This document shows, piece by piece, positions 18,318-27,280 of a stretch of DNA of 64,000 bases. The notes beneath the pieces were generated by a model. It made no database searches. It saw nothing but the letters and a program-made list of their open reading frames with translations, and was not told the origin of the DNA. Numbering within the stretch: position 1 is the stretch's first letter; the number at the start of each line of letters is the position of its first letter. Both the position numbers and the translations under genes were made by a program. This stretch comes from an uncultured Bacteroidales bacterium (lineage in GTDB: Bacteria; Bacteroidota; Bacteroidia; Bacteroidales; P3), in contig CAJOIV010000022.1 in assembly GCA_905234665.1 (NCBI GenBank), positions 1 to 64,000 on the forward strand, given 5' to 3'.

Positions 18318-19037
18318 ATGAGCTCGCACCACTTACACAAAAAGAACTTGATTGTCAGCTATAAGAACCTCTCCGAGGAACTCCAGGAAACTTTCAAAGA
18401 ACAGTATCCCGAAGGGTACAGGGACTATTTGCAGCGTTTTGAGAAGCCCAACGGCGATACAATATTCGTCGTCCCCATGGAGACGGCCGACACCATGTAC
18501 ATGATCAAGTTCGACGTCGTCATCGACTCGGCCTACGAGGAGGACGACGGCGGCAAGGACTACTTCGACGAGGAGGCCGAGAAGGCCGGCATCGAGTTCG
18601 CCCCCTTGCAGGAGGCCATCGACAAGGAGGAGGAGTCCGGCCGTCAGCGCGCCAGCAGCGACCTGCAGCACGGCTCGCTCGAAGAGTCGCAACTCAACGA
18701 CAAGGACCGTCTGAAGGCCCACAAGCTTGAAATCACCGCCGAAGAGATACAGGCAGCCTTCCCCGACGAACCCGAAGACGAGGAAGAATACGACAGCTAC
18801 ACCGACGAACACGCCCCCAAACCCGGCGACGACGACTACGAGCCCACCGACGAGGAACTCATGGACATCGACAGCGAGATATTCGCCAATGCCGACATCC
18901 CCCCCGAGGAGTTGGGCCGCATGGTCGACGAGGACCTCTCCCGCAGCGTCTCCGAGGCTGCCCGTGCCGTCCAGAAGGCCACCGCCGCCAAGGAAAAGGC
19001 CGCCAAGACCACAAAGGCAAAAGGCTCCAAAACCTGA
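18318..19037 (+). CDS. Acidic hypothetical protein
   Basis: 239 residues. The N-terminal 75 residues look folded (LIVSYKNLSEELQETFKEQY, then IFVVPMETADTMYMIKFDVV). Residues 76-200 are very acidic with many Asp/Glu runs, and the last 40 are Ala/Lys-rich (AARAVQKATAAKEKAAKTTK). The low complexity and charge split suggest a disordered tail that could bind nucleic acid or protein. It follows parE by 75 nt. I do not recognise a named family. Confidence 0.75.
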   Translation: MSSHHLHKKNLIVSYKNLSEELQETFKEQYPEGYRDYLQRFEKPNGDTIFVVPMETADTMYMIKFDVVIDSAYEEDDGGKDYFDEEAEKAGIEFAPLQEAIDKEEESGRQRASSDLQHGSLEESQLNDKDRLKAHKLEITAEEIQAAFPDEPEDEEEYDSYTDEHAPKPGDDDYEPTDEELMDIDSEIFANADIPPEELGRMVDEDLSRSVSEAARAVQKATAAKEKAAKTTKAKGSKT

Positions 19038-19111
19038 TGCTCAAACCTGCCCCCGACCCCTTCTGAAGGGCTCAAAACGGGGTTTTACGCATAAAAAATG
19101 TTAAATCTTAC

Positions 19112-19138
19112 CAGGGAGGTGATAATTTTTCGCCTCTC
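19112..19138. promoter_or_regulatory. Inverted repeat upstream of the sigma-like gene
   Basis: CCAGGGAGG and CCTCTCTGG pair around a 9-13-nt A/T-rich loop about 20 nt before the ATG. It could hide the ribosome-binding region or be an operator. Confidence 0.35.
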
Positions 19139-19156
19139 TGGTGTCATTATAGGCGA

Positions 19157-19702
19157 ATGGGAAAAAATGTGGACATATCAAGCTTCACCGAATTCCTCCG
19201 TAGGAACGAGAAGACCGTCGACAAGGTGGCCGCTCATTTCTATGTCTGTGGCTCCTATTCCTACCAGGCCCTCGTCGCCCAGCTGGTCGAACATCTCTGG
19301 CTGGCATTCAACGCCCTCCCCGAGGGGACAGTGATCCACAATGAAGAACATTGGGTGGGACTTCTGTTGTTCCGTAAGGCCCTCAATGTCTTCCGTGACG
19401 ACCGCCGATACAAAATGAATATCGATATCGACCCCTCTGTCGACCTTGACGGGCTGCCCTCGCCCGATGATGAAAACCCCTATATCCGTCGCCTCTACCG
19501 CCTCATCAGCCGGCTCGACGCTACCGACAGGGATTTCCTCTACCTCTACCTTGACGAAGTCCCGTTCAGCGAGATTGCGCTGAGGATGGACATCACCTAC
19601 CTCTCGGCCCTCAGGCGTTTCCACAGGATCGAGCGTATCCTCAGAGCGCTCAACGACACCATGGATGATGACGATGATGAAGAATACACAATAAACCCCT
19701 AA
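19157..19702 (+). CDS. Divergent ECF-like RNA polymerase sigma factor
   Basis: 181 residues. The N-terminal half (VAQLVEHLWLAFNALPEGT ... HWVGLLLFRKALNVFRDDRR) sits where sigma region 2 would be but is weakly conserved. Residues 110-165 (IRRLYRLISRLDATDRDFLY, FSEIALRMDITYLSALRRFH) fit a region 4 helix-turn-helix. The tail is acidic. It heads an operon with a one-span membrane protein and an exported protein, the layout expected for sigma plus membrane regulator. A hairpin at 19112-19138 lies just upstream. The sigma call is moderate. Confidence 0.65.
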   Translation: MGKNVDISSFTEFLRRNEKTVDKVAAHFYVCGSYSYQALVAQLVEHLWLAFNALPEGTVIHNEEHWVGLLLFRKALNVFRDDRRYKMNIDIDPSVDLDGLPSPDDENPYIRRLYRLISRLDATDRDFLYLYLDEVPFSEIALRMDITYLSALRRFHRIERILRALNDTMDDDDDEEYTINP

Positions 19703-19714
19703 TACCGTAATGAT

Positions 19715-20056
19715 ATGAAAGCAGGAAAACACCCATTGTACGAAATTCGGGCAGCGTGGAGAGACGATGCCCGTGCTGCCGACAGGCTGCAGGCCCTGCC
19801 CGATGCCGAGGTCGAGCGGCTCTGCCGACAGGCGCCTCCCGGGTCCCGGGAGATTGCCCTCCCCAGGGACTACGCTTCCCGGAGGCTGCCGGCGCTAATG
19901 CGGCATGCCGCCTCCCTGGCTCTCATTGCCATCTTCAATGTCATCCTCTGGTTCAGTACGCCCGATGTCGCCATCGTCGCCATCGACAGCCCCTCCAGTG
20001 CGCACAGAGATATAGTCTGTCATTCTTTGGAAACGATGATCAAGAACAATGCGTAA
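19715..20056 (+). CDS. Single-span membrane protein, possible anti-sigma
   Basis: 113 residues. A charged, Arg-rich cytoplasmic N-terminus of about 60 residues is followed by one membrane span (ASLALIAIFNVILWF, about 68-82) and a short external tail. It lies 12 nt after the sigma-like gene and overlaps the next gene by 8 nt. Position and topology suggest an anti-sigma role; no known anti-sigma motif is seen, so this is inference from context. Confidence 0.65.
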   Translation: MKAGKHPLYEIRAAWRDDARAADRLQALPDAEVERLCRQAPPGSREIALPRDYASRRLPALMRHAASLALIAIFNVILWFSTPDVAIVAIDSPSSAHRDIVCHSLETMIKNNA

Positions 20057-20528
20057 CATCAGAATATATATCCTCGTTGCAGTCCTACTGCTGTCGTCGG
20101 CCATCACCCTGGCGGTGAAATACTGGCCGCACACCCTGCGTGACGAGGAGTGCAGCATCCTCTACCAACGTTATGCCGACGACCCGGGTGTCGAGGCCTC
20201 CTTCGTCAAAGGCCTCCAGGTCAGCGACAGCCTTGTCATCGACGCCACACTCCTCCGTGCCAGAGACTCCGCCGCCTGGGAGCGGCTGAGAGAGGATTTC
20301 GAAGTCTCCCCTCGAGACAAAAAACCCCCTTTTTCATCAAAAAGGAATAGCATCACAGTACGCCTGGCGAAAAAAGGAGAGACAAAACAAGTGACAGATA
20401 CCAATCTTCTCAACAATGACTACATCGCCTTCTCCGGAAGCGAGAAATGCATTGCCATATACCACATCACCGACAGTGCCCAATGGCACGCCTGCCTCGA
20501 TTATTTTTGTAGCACAATTAATAATTAA
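20049..20528 (+). CDS. Membrane-anchored exported protein of the sigma operon
   Basis: 159 residues with an N-terminal signal anchor (IYILVAVLLLSSAITLAV) and an extracytoplasmic domain of about 135 residues. The start overlaps the previous stop (AATGCGTAA). No family recognised. It could be the extracytoplasmic partner of the preceding membrane protein. The T9SS cargo gene at 20548 follows after only 19 nt, so the four genes may form one transcript. Confidence 0.65.
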   Translation: MRNIRIYILVAVLLLSSAITLAVKYWPHTLRDEECSILYQRYADDPGVEASFVKGLQVSDSLVIDATLLRARDSAAWERLREDFEVSPRDKKPPFSSKRNSITVRLAKKGETKQVTDTNLLNNDYIAFSGSEKCIAIYHITDSAQWHACLDYFCSTINN

Positions 20529-20547
20529 TATCAAAACATTCAACACC

Positions 20548-21978
20548 ATGAAAAAGTTATTCTTATCCATCCTGGCGTGCCTGCCCCTGCTGGCATCGGC
20601 ACAGACCTACGACACGATATACAACAGGGCAGAGAATTGTTACTATACAAGTTGGTACGACACCTGCGAATGCTTCCTGAAGGGCCAGAGATTCCAGTCT
20701 CTGAATGTGGTAACGGTTTCAGCCGACCCCAATTCATTCGCTGTCTATCCTGCCTTCACACCAACCCCGATGGAGGTGAAAGGGGTGATGCTGTTTGTTC
20801 TGAAGGATATCCCTCGGTCACGTTATTACTACGACTACCGGCTGCCGGAATATGCGCTACTGTACCAGTACGATGCCGTCAACGACAGCATGATATTCAT
20901 CGATTCGGCGCGCTGGGACACCGTCACCCCGAAAATCATGAAGTGGCCACAAGGGGCCGACACCGCCTTAAGGGGGTTTTACTACTGCTACGCCTACGAG
21001 GCATATTTCGACAAACCCATCATGGTAGACTCGACTTTCTATGTCGGTGGGACACAACACAGCAACACTGGATTCCACGAAAGCGGCCAATACCTTTACA
21101 AATATGTTGAATACGAGAGAATGATTACTCGGCCACCCTGCGGATGCGAAGGCGTTGACGGAATGGTGTGGGCCCCAGGTTACGGATGGGACACCAGCTC
21201 GTATACTCACTGGATACCCTACGACGGCTCCTTCGGAGGATTTCTTCCCATTGTGGACAAATACCGCCTTGACGTAGAGGCCAACAATCCCCACGACGGG
21301 ACTGTGGAAGGATCGGGGCTGTTCCCCAATCTCTCATACCAAACCATCACCGCCGTACCCCTCGGGAACAACAGGTTTCTGCATTGGGACGACGGCGACA
21401 CCACAAATCCCCGTACCGTCCAACTGACACAGGACACCTTGTTCACCGCCTATTTCTCGAGCAACGAACAGCACACCGTGCGTGCCATCGCCAACGACAA
21501 CTGGCGGGGCCGTGTGGATGGCGGCGGCATCTATTACCTCGGCGAGGTGGCGGAACTGTCCGCCACGCCCTACGAGCCTTACTTCTTCGCCCGTTGGGAT
21601 GACGGCGACACTGCCAACCCGCGCCAAATTGTGGTTGCGGGCGACACCGTCCTGACAGCCCTCTTCCTAGATGCCACCGACACCACCGGCATCACCCCCG
21701 TGGAGGCCGACGCCGCCTCCTTCTTCACCCTCACCCCCAACCCCACCACAGGCAAGGTGACGGTGACAGTGGGAATTCTCAATTGTCAATTGTCAATTCT
21801 CAATTCCCCCATGACCCTCACCCTCCGCGACGCCGCGGGCCACGAAGTCCTCCGCAAGGCGCTGCCAGCAGGCACCGACAGCGTTGACCTCGACCTCTCG
21901 CACCTCCCCGCCGGAGCCTACTTCGTCACCCTCGCCACCCCCGCCTCCTCCGCCACCCAACGGCTGGTGGTGAAATAA
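20548..21978 (+). CDS. T9SS type A cargo protein with two InlB-like repeats
   Basis: 476 residues. Signal peptide (1-19, ending LLASAQ); a domain with AYFDKPIMVDSTFYVG shared with the products of 23425 and 57824; two divergent InlB B-repeat units (FLHWDDGDTTNP and FARWDDGDTANP); and a C-terminal sorting domain (FFTLTPNPTTGKVTV ... LPAGAYFVTL ... ATQRLVVK). The sorting domain is interrupted by GILNCQLSILNSPM, coded by the heptanucleotide array at 21774-21805. The ATG at 20548 precedes the signal peptide; the longer frame from 20416 overlaps the preceding gene. Confidence 0.85.
   Translation: MKKLFLSILACLPLLASAQTYDTIYNRAENCYYTSWYDTCECFLKGQRFQSLNVVTVSADPNSFAVYPAFTPTPMEVKGVMLFVLKDIPRSRYYYDYRLPEYALLYQYDAVNDSMIFIDSARWDTVTPKIMKWPQGADTALRGFYYCYAYEAYFDKPIMVDSTFYVGGTQHSNTGFHESGQYLYKYVEYERMITRPPCGCEGVDGMVWAPGYGWDTSSYTHWIPYDGSFGGFLPIVDKYRLDVEANNPHDGTVEGSGLFPNLSYQTITAVPLGNNRFLHWDDGDTTNPRTVQLTQDTLFTAYFSSNEQHTVRAIANDNWRGRVDGGGIYYLGEVAELSATPYEPYFFARWDDGDTANPRQIVVAGDTVLTALFLDATDTTGITPVEADAASFFTLTPNPTTGKVTVTVGILNCQLSILNSPMTLTLRDAAGHEVLRKALPAGTDSVDLDLSHLPAGAYFVTLATPASSATQRLVVK
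21774..21805 (+). repeat. Heptanucleotide array AATT(CTCAATT)4, copy 1
   Basis: Four 7-nt units plus AATT, with two units reading GTCAATT, inside the sorting-domain coding region. Read on the coding strand as ILNxQxSILNS without a stop. Confidence 0.85.
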
Positions 21979-22002
21979 AAAGACCATGAAATGCCCAAAC
22001 AT

Positions 22003-22033
22003 TTGGACATTTCGGAAAAAGTTAGTACCTTTG
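22003..22033 (+). promoter_or_regulatory. Promoter for 22061
   Basis: TTG (22003-22005), 20 nt, TACCTTTG (22026-22033), 27 nt before the ATG. Confidence 0.8.
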
Positions 22034-22060
22034 CAAGATAAACAATAAAACCTCATTCCT

Positions 22061-23416
22061 ATGAAACACGTGAATAAAATACTGTTAATCACATTGGTAT
22101 CGATGATGATACAATGTGGGTCATCCATGGCACAACCGTCCTACAATAGTGCGCTGGCCAGAATAACCTCTACCCCTACTGCCGGAATTGTGAGAGCCTA
22201 TTCCCCCAATTTTACGGTTACATGTTATTATGACATTCTATCAACACCCAATTCTTATTGCTTAATCATGAATAATGTTGTGTCCTCGGCATCAAGCCAA
22301 ATCATACAATTAAAAAACATGGAGATAGTTACAGACATGAGAATATTTAACGGATACGTGTATTTTTGTGGAGCGGATAGAAATCACAACGCCTGTTACG
22401 GATTCGTTGACATCAATGATTTTCGATGGGCACCACCCATTCCTTCAACCACCAATGTAGAATATAGAGAATTGGGGGTGCCGGCCAATCGTTCCCGCCT
22501 AACCAAAATGCAGGTGTATTTTGACGGGGCAGAACGATTGGTCGCCATAGGGACAGAATACATTACCCCGGCAGGTTCTTCTTCCCTGATTCCCGCTACA
22601 ACCACTAATTCTTATACGATTCCCACGGACTATGAATATTTTTTAGTGGAGTGTACCAACCCCAGAAACCCAAGTCCTGTCATGAATTACCTGTTGGTGA
22701 ATTGGGACAACAACGATGAACGCCCGACAGATATGGTGCTGACCAATTCATATCACGAAAAAAACTATTCGCCGGTCTATATCCATAGATGTCAGAAGAA
22801 CGATGTTATAAACACCTTTGATAACAGATATAGATATGCCATACAAGCTTGTACATCAAATCCGGGGCCTGCATGTTGCGACATGGATCCTGATGTAATT
22901 GCCATCGCCAACCTGACTTGCGATCCCACTGTTTATTATAATGGAATAACCACTCATGTGGTTAAGTTGCAGAGCATGACGAACACAAGCCATCAGGAAT
23001 TCAAGACTTCCGACAAGACTGACTTGTACGACGTCATGCTTTCCCACTTTATATTCCTGCCAACATCAACTCTTGATGATTATGTATTCCTGAGAATGAA
23101 ACCTTATCTATCCGTACCGTACATGGCGATAGGAGTTGTGGAATACTCCAGAATATTAGAATACAGGTCGATTGACAAACTCGGGACTAACTTTTTTGTA
23201 GCAACGAATGGTGATTATGGTTTTGTGAAACATGCCCTTGCCGAGAGCACTCCGCCAAGCTGTTACAAGATTGATAAATGGCCGATACGGGTAAACGATC
23301 CAGTCACAATTATCCCGGACACGCCTGTCTACGACAAGGATATTATGCCAGTCAACAGGCGTCTACAATCAGAGCTAAACAACAACAGAACCATAAATAT
23401 AGATTGCATCCACTGA
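22061..23416 (+). CDS. Exported protein, paralogue of 59232-60710
   Basis: 451 residues with a signal peptide ending SSMAQ. It shares features with the product of 59232-60710: an early block like VRAYSPNFTVTCYYDILS, a YFCGADRN/FICGQYAP type motif near residue 110, a cluster of paired Cys near residue 265 (CTSNPGPACCDMD), and a similar length. No T9SS sorting domain is visible. The gene is noticeably more A+T-rich than its neighbours, as is its paralogue. It is followed within 9 nt by a T9SS cargo gene, and the paralogue has the same arrangement. Function unknown. Confidence 0.75.
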   Translation: MKHVNKILLITLVSMMIQCGSSMAQPSYNSALARITSTPTAGIVRAYSPNFTVTCYYDILSTPNSYCLIMNNVVSSASSQIIQLKNMEIVTDMRIFNGYVYFCGADRNHNACYGFVDINDFRWAPPIPSTTNVEYRELGVPANRSRLTKMQVYFDGAERLVAIGTEYITPAGSSSLIPATTTNSYTIPTDYEYFLVECTNPRNPSPVMNYLLVNWDNNDERPTDMVLTNSYHEKNYSPVYIHRCQKNDVINTFDNRYRYAIQACTSNPGPACCDMDPDVIAIANLTCDPTVYYNGITTHVVKLQSMTNTSHQEFKTSDKTDLYDVMLSHFIFLPTSTLDDYVFLRMKPYLSVPYMAIGVVEYSRILEYRSIDKLGTNFFVATNGDYGFVKHALAESTPPSCYKIDKWPIRVNDPVTIIPDTPVYDKDIMPVNRRLQSELNNNRTINIDCIH

Positions 23417-23424
23417 TTAAGGTT

Positions 23425-24709
23425 ATGAATATGAAAAGACAGCTGTTATTAATCCTGTCCTTAGTGCTGATAGCATCTGAGGGGATAGCGCAGGACACAA
23501 TCTTCCCATGGGACTGTCCGAGGTATCTTACGATAGGGCGTCCTCCGATAGAGGGACGGTGGGGCAACAATATGTTCGGGCATTCATCAAATGGGGCTTT
23601 ACCCGGTCCTCAAATTATCGGTCATTCATTTTATGCGCCAGGAGCTACTGTGTATGGCTTGGCGGTATCCATTGAACATACGGGCTGGGCTTGTTATACC
23701 GATAACGACCAAAGGCATCATGTAGCATATTTGGGCTCGCTGGCAAAAGCATCAAGAACAGACAGCCTTCAGGTATGGATGATGCTGATGGAGAAAAGTG
23801 GGGATACCATTCGGCGTTTGGATTCTGTCCATTGGCATTACCGCAGCCGCCCCGATATAGTGTGGGTATTGCCCAGGGGATACGACAGTATATACCCTTA
23901 TGCGTATGAGTTTTATTTCGACCATCCCATACAGATGTCAGATACCTTTTGGGCATGTATTCGCGCAGGGGAATACTCAAATGATGATTACTGCACGGGT
24001 CTATTCTCCTCCGATTTGAGCTGTTATGCCCTAATCTGGCCCTCTACCTCTATGGAGGGGGAGGGTACCAGTTATTATATCAATTGGGCCGGCGAGAATG
24101 GAGAAGGGGCCTTTTTTTTCTATCCCAATAGAATCTATTTTGCCTTTACCCCCATTCTCGCGCCTCCGGACACAGACCATGTGGGATGCAGGGCCCCGCG
24201 GCTTCGCTTCATGAGGGCATCGTCGGGAAGGCCCTATTTCGAATGGACTGCATACACCGACGAGGAGACATTGCAGTATGAGGTGCAATATGCCCAACTG
24301 GGGAGCAACGAGTGGCGGACAACATACCCGACCTCATCCCCATTCAGGAGATTATCGACAATTTCGACGCCACCAAATACTACACGGCACGCATCCGTAT
24401 GCAACACCGGCACGGCTGCCCAATACACGACACCGTCTATTGGAGCCCGTGGAGCGACACAGTCCTCTTCTACACTGGCTCGACGGCCCCCGACACCACG
24501 ACATCCATCACCCCCGTGGAGGGCAGCCCCGACGGCCTCTTCACCCTCAGCCCCAACCCCGCCAGTGGCAAGGTGACCGTGACACTGGGACACACTCCTC
24601 AGTCTTTGACACACTCCTCCGCCCTTGCGGGCACCTCCCCGCCGGAGCCTACTTCGTCACCCTCTCCACCCCCGCCTCCTCCGCCACCCAACGCCTCGTG
24701 GTGAAATAG
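23425..24709 (+). pseudogene. Frameshifted T9SS type A cargo gene
   Basis: The protein starts MNMKRQLLLILSLVLIASEG and keeps frame to about 24315 (YEVQYAQLGSNEWRTT). Homology with the product of 57824-59212 then continues in a second frame (IDNFDATKYYTARIRMQHRH, CPIHDTVYWSPW, LSPNPASGKVTV) to about 24590. The end of the sorting domain (HLPAGAYFVTLSTPASSATQ, RLVVK) is in a third frame up to the TAG at 24707-24709. So two frame changes are needed. The second one coincides with two left-end pieces of the palindromic interspersed element (24589-24600, 24608-24640). Either a decayed gene or, less likely, two sequencing errors. Confidence 0.8.
24589..24640 (+). repeat. Truncated copies of the palindromic element inside the pseudogene
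   Basis: GACACACTCCTC occurs at 24589-24600 and again at 24608, where it continues through CGCCCTTGCGGGCACCTCCCC to 24640 before joining the gene's own CGCCGGAGCC. The right half of the element is missing; the join falls at the CACCTCCCC shared by the element and the normal gene (compare 21903-21911). Confidence 0.75.
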
Positions 24710-24723
24710 GGTGGCAATTCGTG

Positions 24724-25302
24724 TTACTTCTCGTAGAAGTGCATCTCGGTGAGGTACTGCCAGACGGGTTCGGTGAGGAGGTAGCGCACGTCGTTTCCCT
24801 GCCGTATCTGCTCGCGGATGTAGGTGGAGGAGATGTCCATCATCGGCACGTCGACCATCGTCACGTGCGGGTGTGATGCCAGGCGGCAGTCGGTGCTTCC
24901 CGGCCTGGGGTAGACATAGAGTTGGTAGTGGTCGAGGATATACTCCCAGTTGCGCCAGCGGTCGAAGGTGGCCAGGTTGTCGGACCCCATGATGAGGCAG
25001 AACTCCTTGTCGCGGTACTGCTCGCCGAGGTGGGCGAGGGTCAGCACGGTGTAGGAGGGTTTGGGGAGGTGGAACTCGGCGTCGCAGGCCCGGAGGCGGT
25101 AGTTGTCGTGCACGGCGAGGCGCACCATCTCGAGGCGTTGCTGGTCGGCCAGGAGGGTGCGGCGTTCCTTCAGCGGGTTCTGTGGCGATACCACCAGCCA
25201 GACCTCCCGCAGGTCGCTATGCTGCAGCATGCTGTTGGCAATGATGAGATGCCCCACATGGATGGGGTTGAACGAGCCGAAGAAGAGGCCAATCTTGCGC
25301 AT
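24724..25302 (-). CDS. nadD: Nicotinate-nucleotide adenylyltransferase
   Basis: 192 residues. It makes nicotinate adenine dinucleotide from nicotinate mononucleotide and ATP in NAD synthesis. The nucleotidyltransferase signature is at the start (GLFFGSFNPIHVGHLIIA), the middle has LIMGSDNLATFDRWRNW, and the ISSTYIREQI motif is near the end. Normal length. It is the last gene of a minus-strand run with 25424 and 26043; palindromic element A lies in the gap upstream. Confidence 0.93.
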   Translation of the reverse strand: MRKIGLFFGSFNPIHVGHLIIANSMLQHSDLREVWLVVSPQNPLKERRTLLADQQRLEMVRLAVHDNYRLRACDAEFHLPKPSYTVLTLAHLGEQYRDKEFCLIMGSDNLATFDRWRNWEYILDHYQLYVYPRPGSTDCRLASHPHVTMVDVPMMDISSTYIREQIRQGNDVRYLLTEPVWQYLTEMHFYEK

Positions 25303-25323
25303 AAGTAATCGGTTATGGGTTTT

Positions 25324-25388
25324 GACACACTCCTCCGCCCCTTTGGGGCACCTCCCCTAACTTAGGGGAGGAGTGGTGGCGCGGTCAA
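25324..25388 (+). repeat. Palindromic interspersed element, copy A
   Basis: 65 bp. Left end TTGACACACTCCTCC (from 25322), an inner hairpin GCCCC-TTT-GGGGC, a second one CCTCCCCTAA-C-TTAGGGGAGG, then GAGTG and right end GCGCGGTCAA; the ends TTGAC/GTCAA are inverted. The right flank to 25423 is a degenerate AATAACCA-type simple repeat. It lies in the intergenic gap between nadD and 25424. Confidence 0.85.
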
Positions 25389-25423
25389 TAACCACTAAAC
25401 AATAACCAATAAACACTAATGGT

Positions 25424-26026
25424 TTAATAGTATTTGTAGCCGCTGATGATCTGGATGTGGCGCAGCTTGTTGCCCTTGAAGGTGTATATCTCGCCCACCT
25501 CGGAGGTGCCGGCGATGACTTTCAGGGCGTTGATGTCGGCGGTGTAGGACTTGGGGTAGCTCTTGAAGATGACCTTGAAGACCTCCTCCTTGCTCATGCC
25601 CACGTGGATGCCGTTGTCGAGCACCACCTCGCTGTCGGTGATTTTGGCGGCCACCATCTCGAGTTTGTTGGTCCAGATGCTGCGGTAGACGTTGATGTTG
25701 GTGCCGTCGAGGCGTTTGAGGGTGTTGACGGCCACGGTCATGGTGTCGAAGAAGGTCTTGTAGCCGTACTCGCGGTACCATTGCAGCTGGTTGTTGGTGA
25801 TGTAGTCCTCGACGGTCTTCCATTTGCCCAGGGGGTAGATGGGGTAGTCGGAGAGGCAGAAGACGGTCATGGTGTCGGCGTAGACTTTGACGTCTTTCAC
25901 CTGGTATTCGGGACGGGCGTAGGCGAGCATGCGGACGGCCTTGGCGCGGGAGCTCACCTGCGAGCGCTGTGCCCCGGCGCTGAAGGCCAGGACCAGGAGG
26001 GCGGTTGCTATGAGTGCTTTTTTCAT
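25424..26026 (-). CDS. Exported hypothetical protein
   Basis: 200 residues with a signal peptide (1-19, ending FSAGAQ). The central region has many Tyr and Trp (LQWYREYGYKTFFDTM), and the C-terminal 70 residues (VVLDNGIHVGMSKEEVFKVI ... YTFKGNKLRHIQI) resemble the small two-layer domain often seen in Bacteroidota periplasmic proteins with a GMSKxEV motif. The ATG at 26026 begins the signal peptide. It lies 16 nt after the Omp28-like gene. Function unknown. Confidence 0.75.
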   Translation of the reverse strand: MKKALIATALLVLAFSAGAQRSQVSSRAKAVRMLAYARPEYQVKDVKVYADTMTVFCLSDYPIYPLGKWKTVEDYITNNQLQWYREYGYKTFFDTMTVAVNTLKRLDGTNINVYRSIWTNKLEMVAAKITDSEVVLDNGIHVGMSKEEVFKVIFKSYPKSYTADINALKVIAGTSEVGEIYTFKGNKLRHIQIISGYKYY

Positions 26027-26042
26027 GGGGGAGGAAGTGATG

Positions 26043-27119
26043 CTATTTGACAATACTGAGTTTGCGTGATGCGTTGCCGCGGGCGGTGCTGATGTACACC
26101 ATGTAGATGCCGCGGGCGAGGTTTCGGGTGTCGACAGCCACCTGACGGCGGCCACCGGCGGGCTGGTCGTAGACTTTCTGTCCCAGGCTGTTGACGATAC
26201 TGACGGCATCGATGGCCTCGTCCGATTCCAGCACCACGCGGTTCTCGGCGGGGTTGGGGAAGAGACGCATGGCACAGCCCTGGTCGGCCTCGGCGATGCC
26301 CAGCGACTTGTCGAGGTAGTCGCTCTGTTTGGCGTTGAGCACGGGGCGGTTGTTGATGTCGGTCGGGTCGTATTGGTACATGAATGCGACCACCTTGCAA
26401 TGGCGGTAGTTGTAGTTTTCGGGCAGGGTGTAGGAGAAGCTGTAGGAGAAGGTCCGGTCGGAGGGGTCCACGTTTGCCTCAATGGGGTCGCCCCACATGT
26501 TGGTGATGGCTGCGCGCACCGTCCCCATGTGGATGTAGTTGGACCAGTTGCCGTGGTCGGTGTAGTCGTGCTGTTCGCCGACGATGCTGTCCTCGATGAG
26601 GTAGATGGTCAGCCGGGTGTTCTCGTCCCAGGCGTTGTCCTCGCCGAAACGGCCGCTCACGCTGCCGGTGAGGAGACGGGAACTGGCGTTGAAGCTTATC
26701 TCGGGGGCGTACACCTTGCAGTAGGAGTCCACCTGGCGCGCGCGCACTATGAGTCCGCGGATGGCGGCCGTCTGTCCTACGCTGGTGACGGGGCCGTCAT
26801 CCTCGCTGTTGAAACGGGTGCGGTCCACCATCATGGCGGGGGCGAAGGTGCTGCCGCCGTAGAAGACTGTCATGGCGGTGTGGATGTCGTTGGTGAGGAA
26901 GTCGGTGCCGAAACCGGCGTGGTGCTTGATCCAGATGACGTAGTTCAGCGAGCTGATGGCCTCGGTGATGCGGTCGGCTCCCGGGGGACACCAGCCGCAG
27001 TTGACGGTGGTGAATTGCTCCAGCAAGACGTTGCGAGTGAAGGTCTGTTGCGTCTCTTGCTGGGCGCAGAGAGTGCAGGCCGTAAGGGTTAGAAACAGGG
27101 CTAACGATGTTCTTTTCAT
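26043..27119 (-). CDS. Omp28-related secreted protein with T9SS type A sorting domain
   Basis: 358 residues. Signal peptide (1-19); then LLEQFTTVNCGWCPPG with a thioredoxin-like C41-G-W-C44, as in the Omp28 family. The C-terminal 75 residues (MRLFPNPAENRVVLES ... LARGIYMVYI ... ASRKLSIVK) are a type A sorting domain. The CxxC pair may need reduction in the periplasm, which DsbD could supply (inference). First gene of the minus-strand unit 27119-24724; -7 box TACATTTG at 27168-27175. The ATG at 27119 precedes the signal peptide. Confidence 0.85.
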   Translation of the reverse strand: MKRTSLALFLTLTACTLCAQQETQQTFTRNVLLEQFTTVNCGWCPPGADRITEAISSLNYVIWIKHHAGFGTDFLTNDIHTAMTVFYGGSTFAPAMMVDRTRFNSEDDGPVTSVGQTAAIRGLIVRARQVDSYCKVYAPEISFNASSRLLTGSVSGRFGEDNAWDENTRLTIYLIEDSIVGEQHDYTDHGNWSNYIHMGTVRAAITNMWGDPIEANVDPSDRTFSYSFSYTLPENYNYRHCKVVAFMYQYDPTDINNRPVLNAKQSDYLDKSLGIAEADQGCAMRLFPNPAENRVVLESDEAIDAVSIVNSLGQKVYDQPAGGRRQVAVDTRNLARGIYMVYISTARGNASRKLSIVK

Positions 27120-27167
27120 GTGTTTGCGCGCTTTTTCGTTACGGAGGAAACGATAGTTTTCCGTCTG

Positions 27168-27175
27168 CAAATGTA
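27168..27175 (-). promoter_or_regulatory. Promoter -7 box for the Omp28-like gene
   Basis: Minus-strand TACATTTG 49 nt upstream of the ATG at 27119; the -33 element is not clear. Confidence 0.55.
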
Positions 27176-27280
27176 CACAAAATAATTGATATAACACGTA
27201 TGCGCGAAAATATTTTTCGTGCAGGGCTTCCGAGTGCCGGTTGTGAGGACGGGGAGGGGAGTGGGACGGGAGGGATGTGG

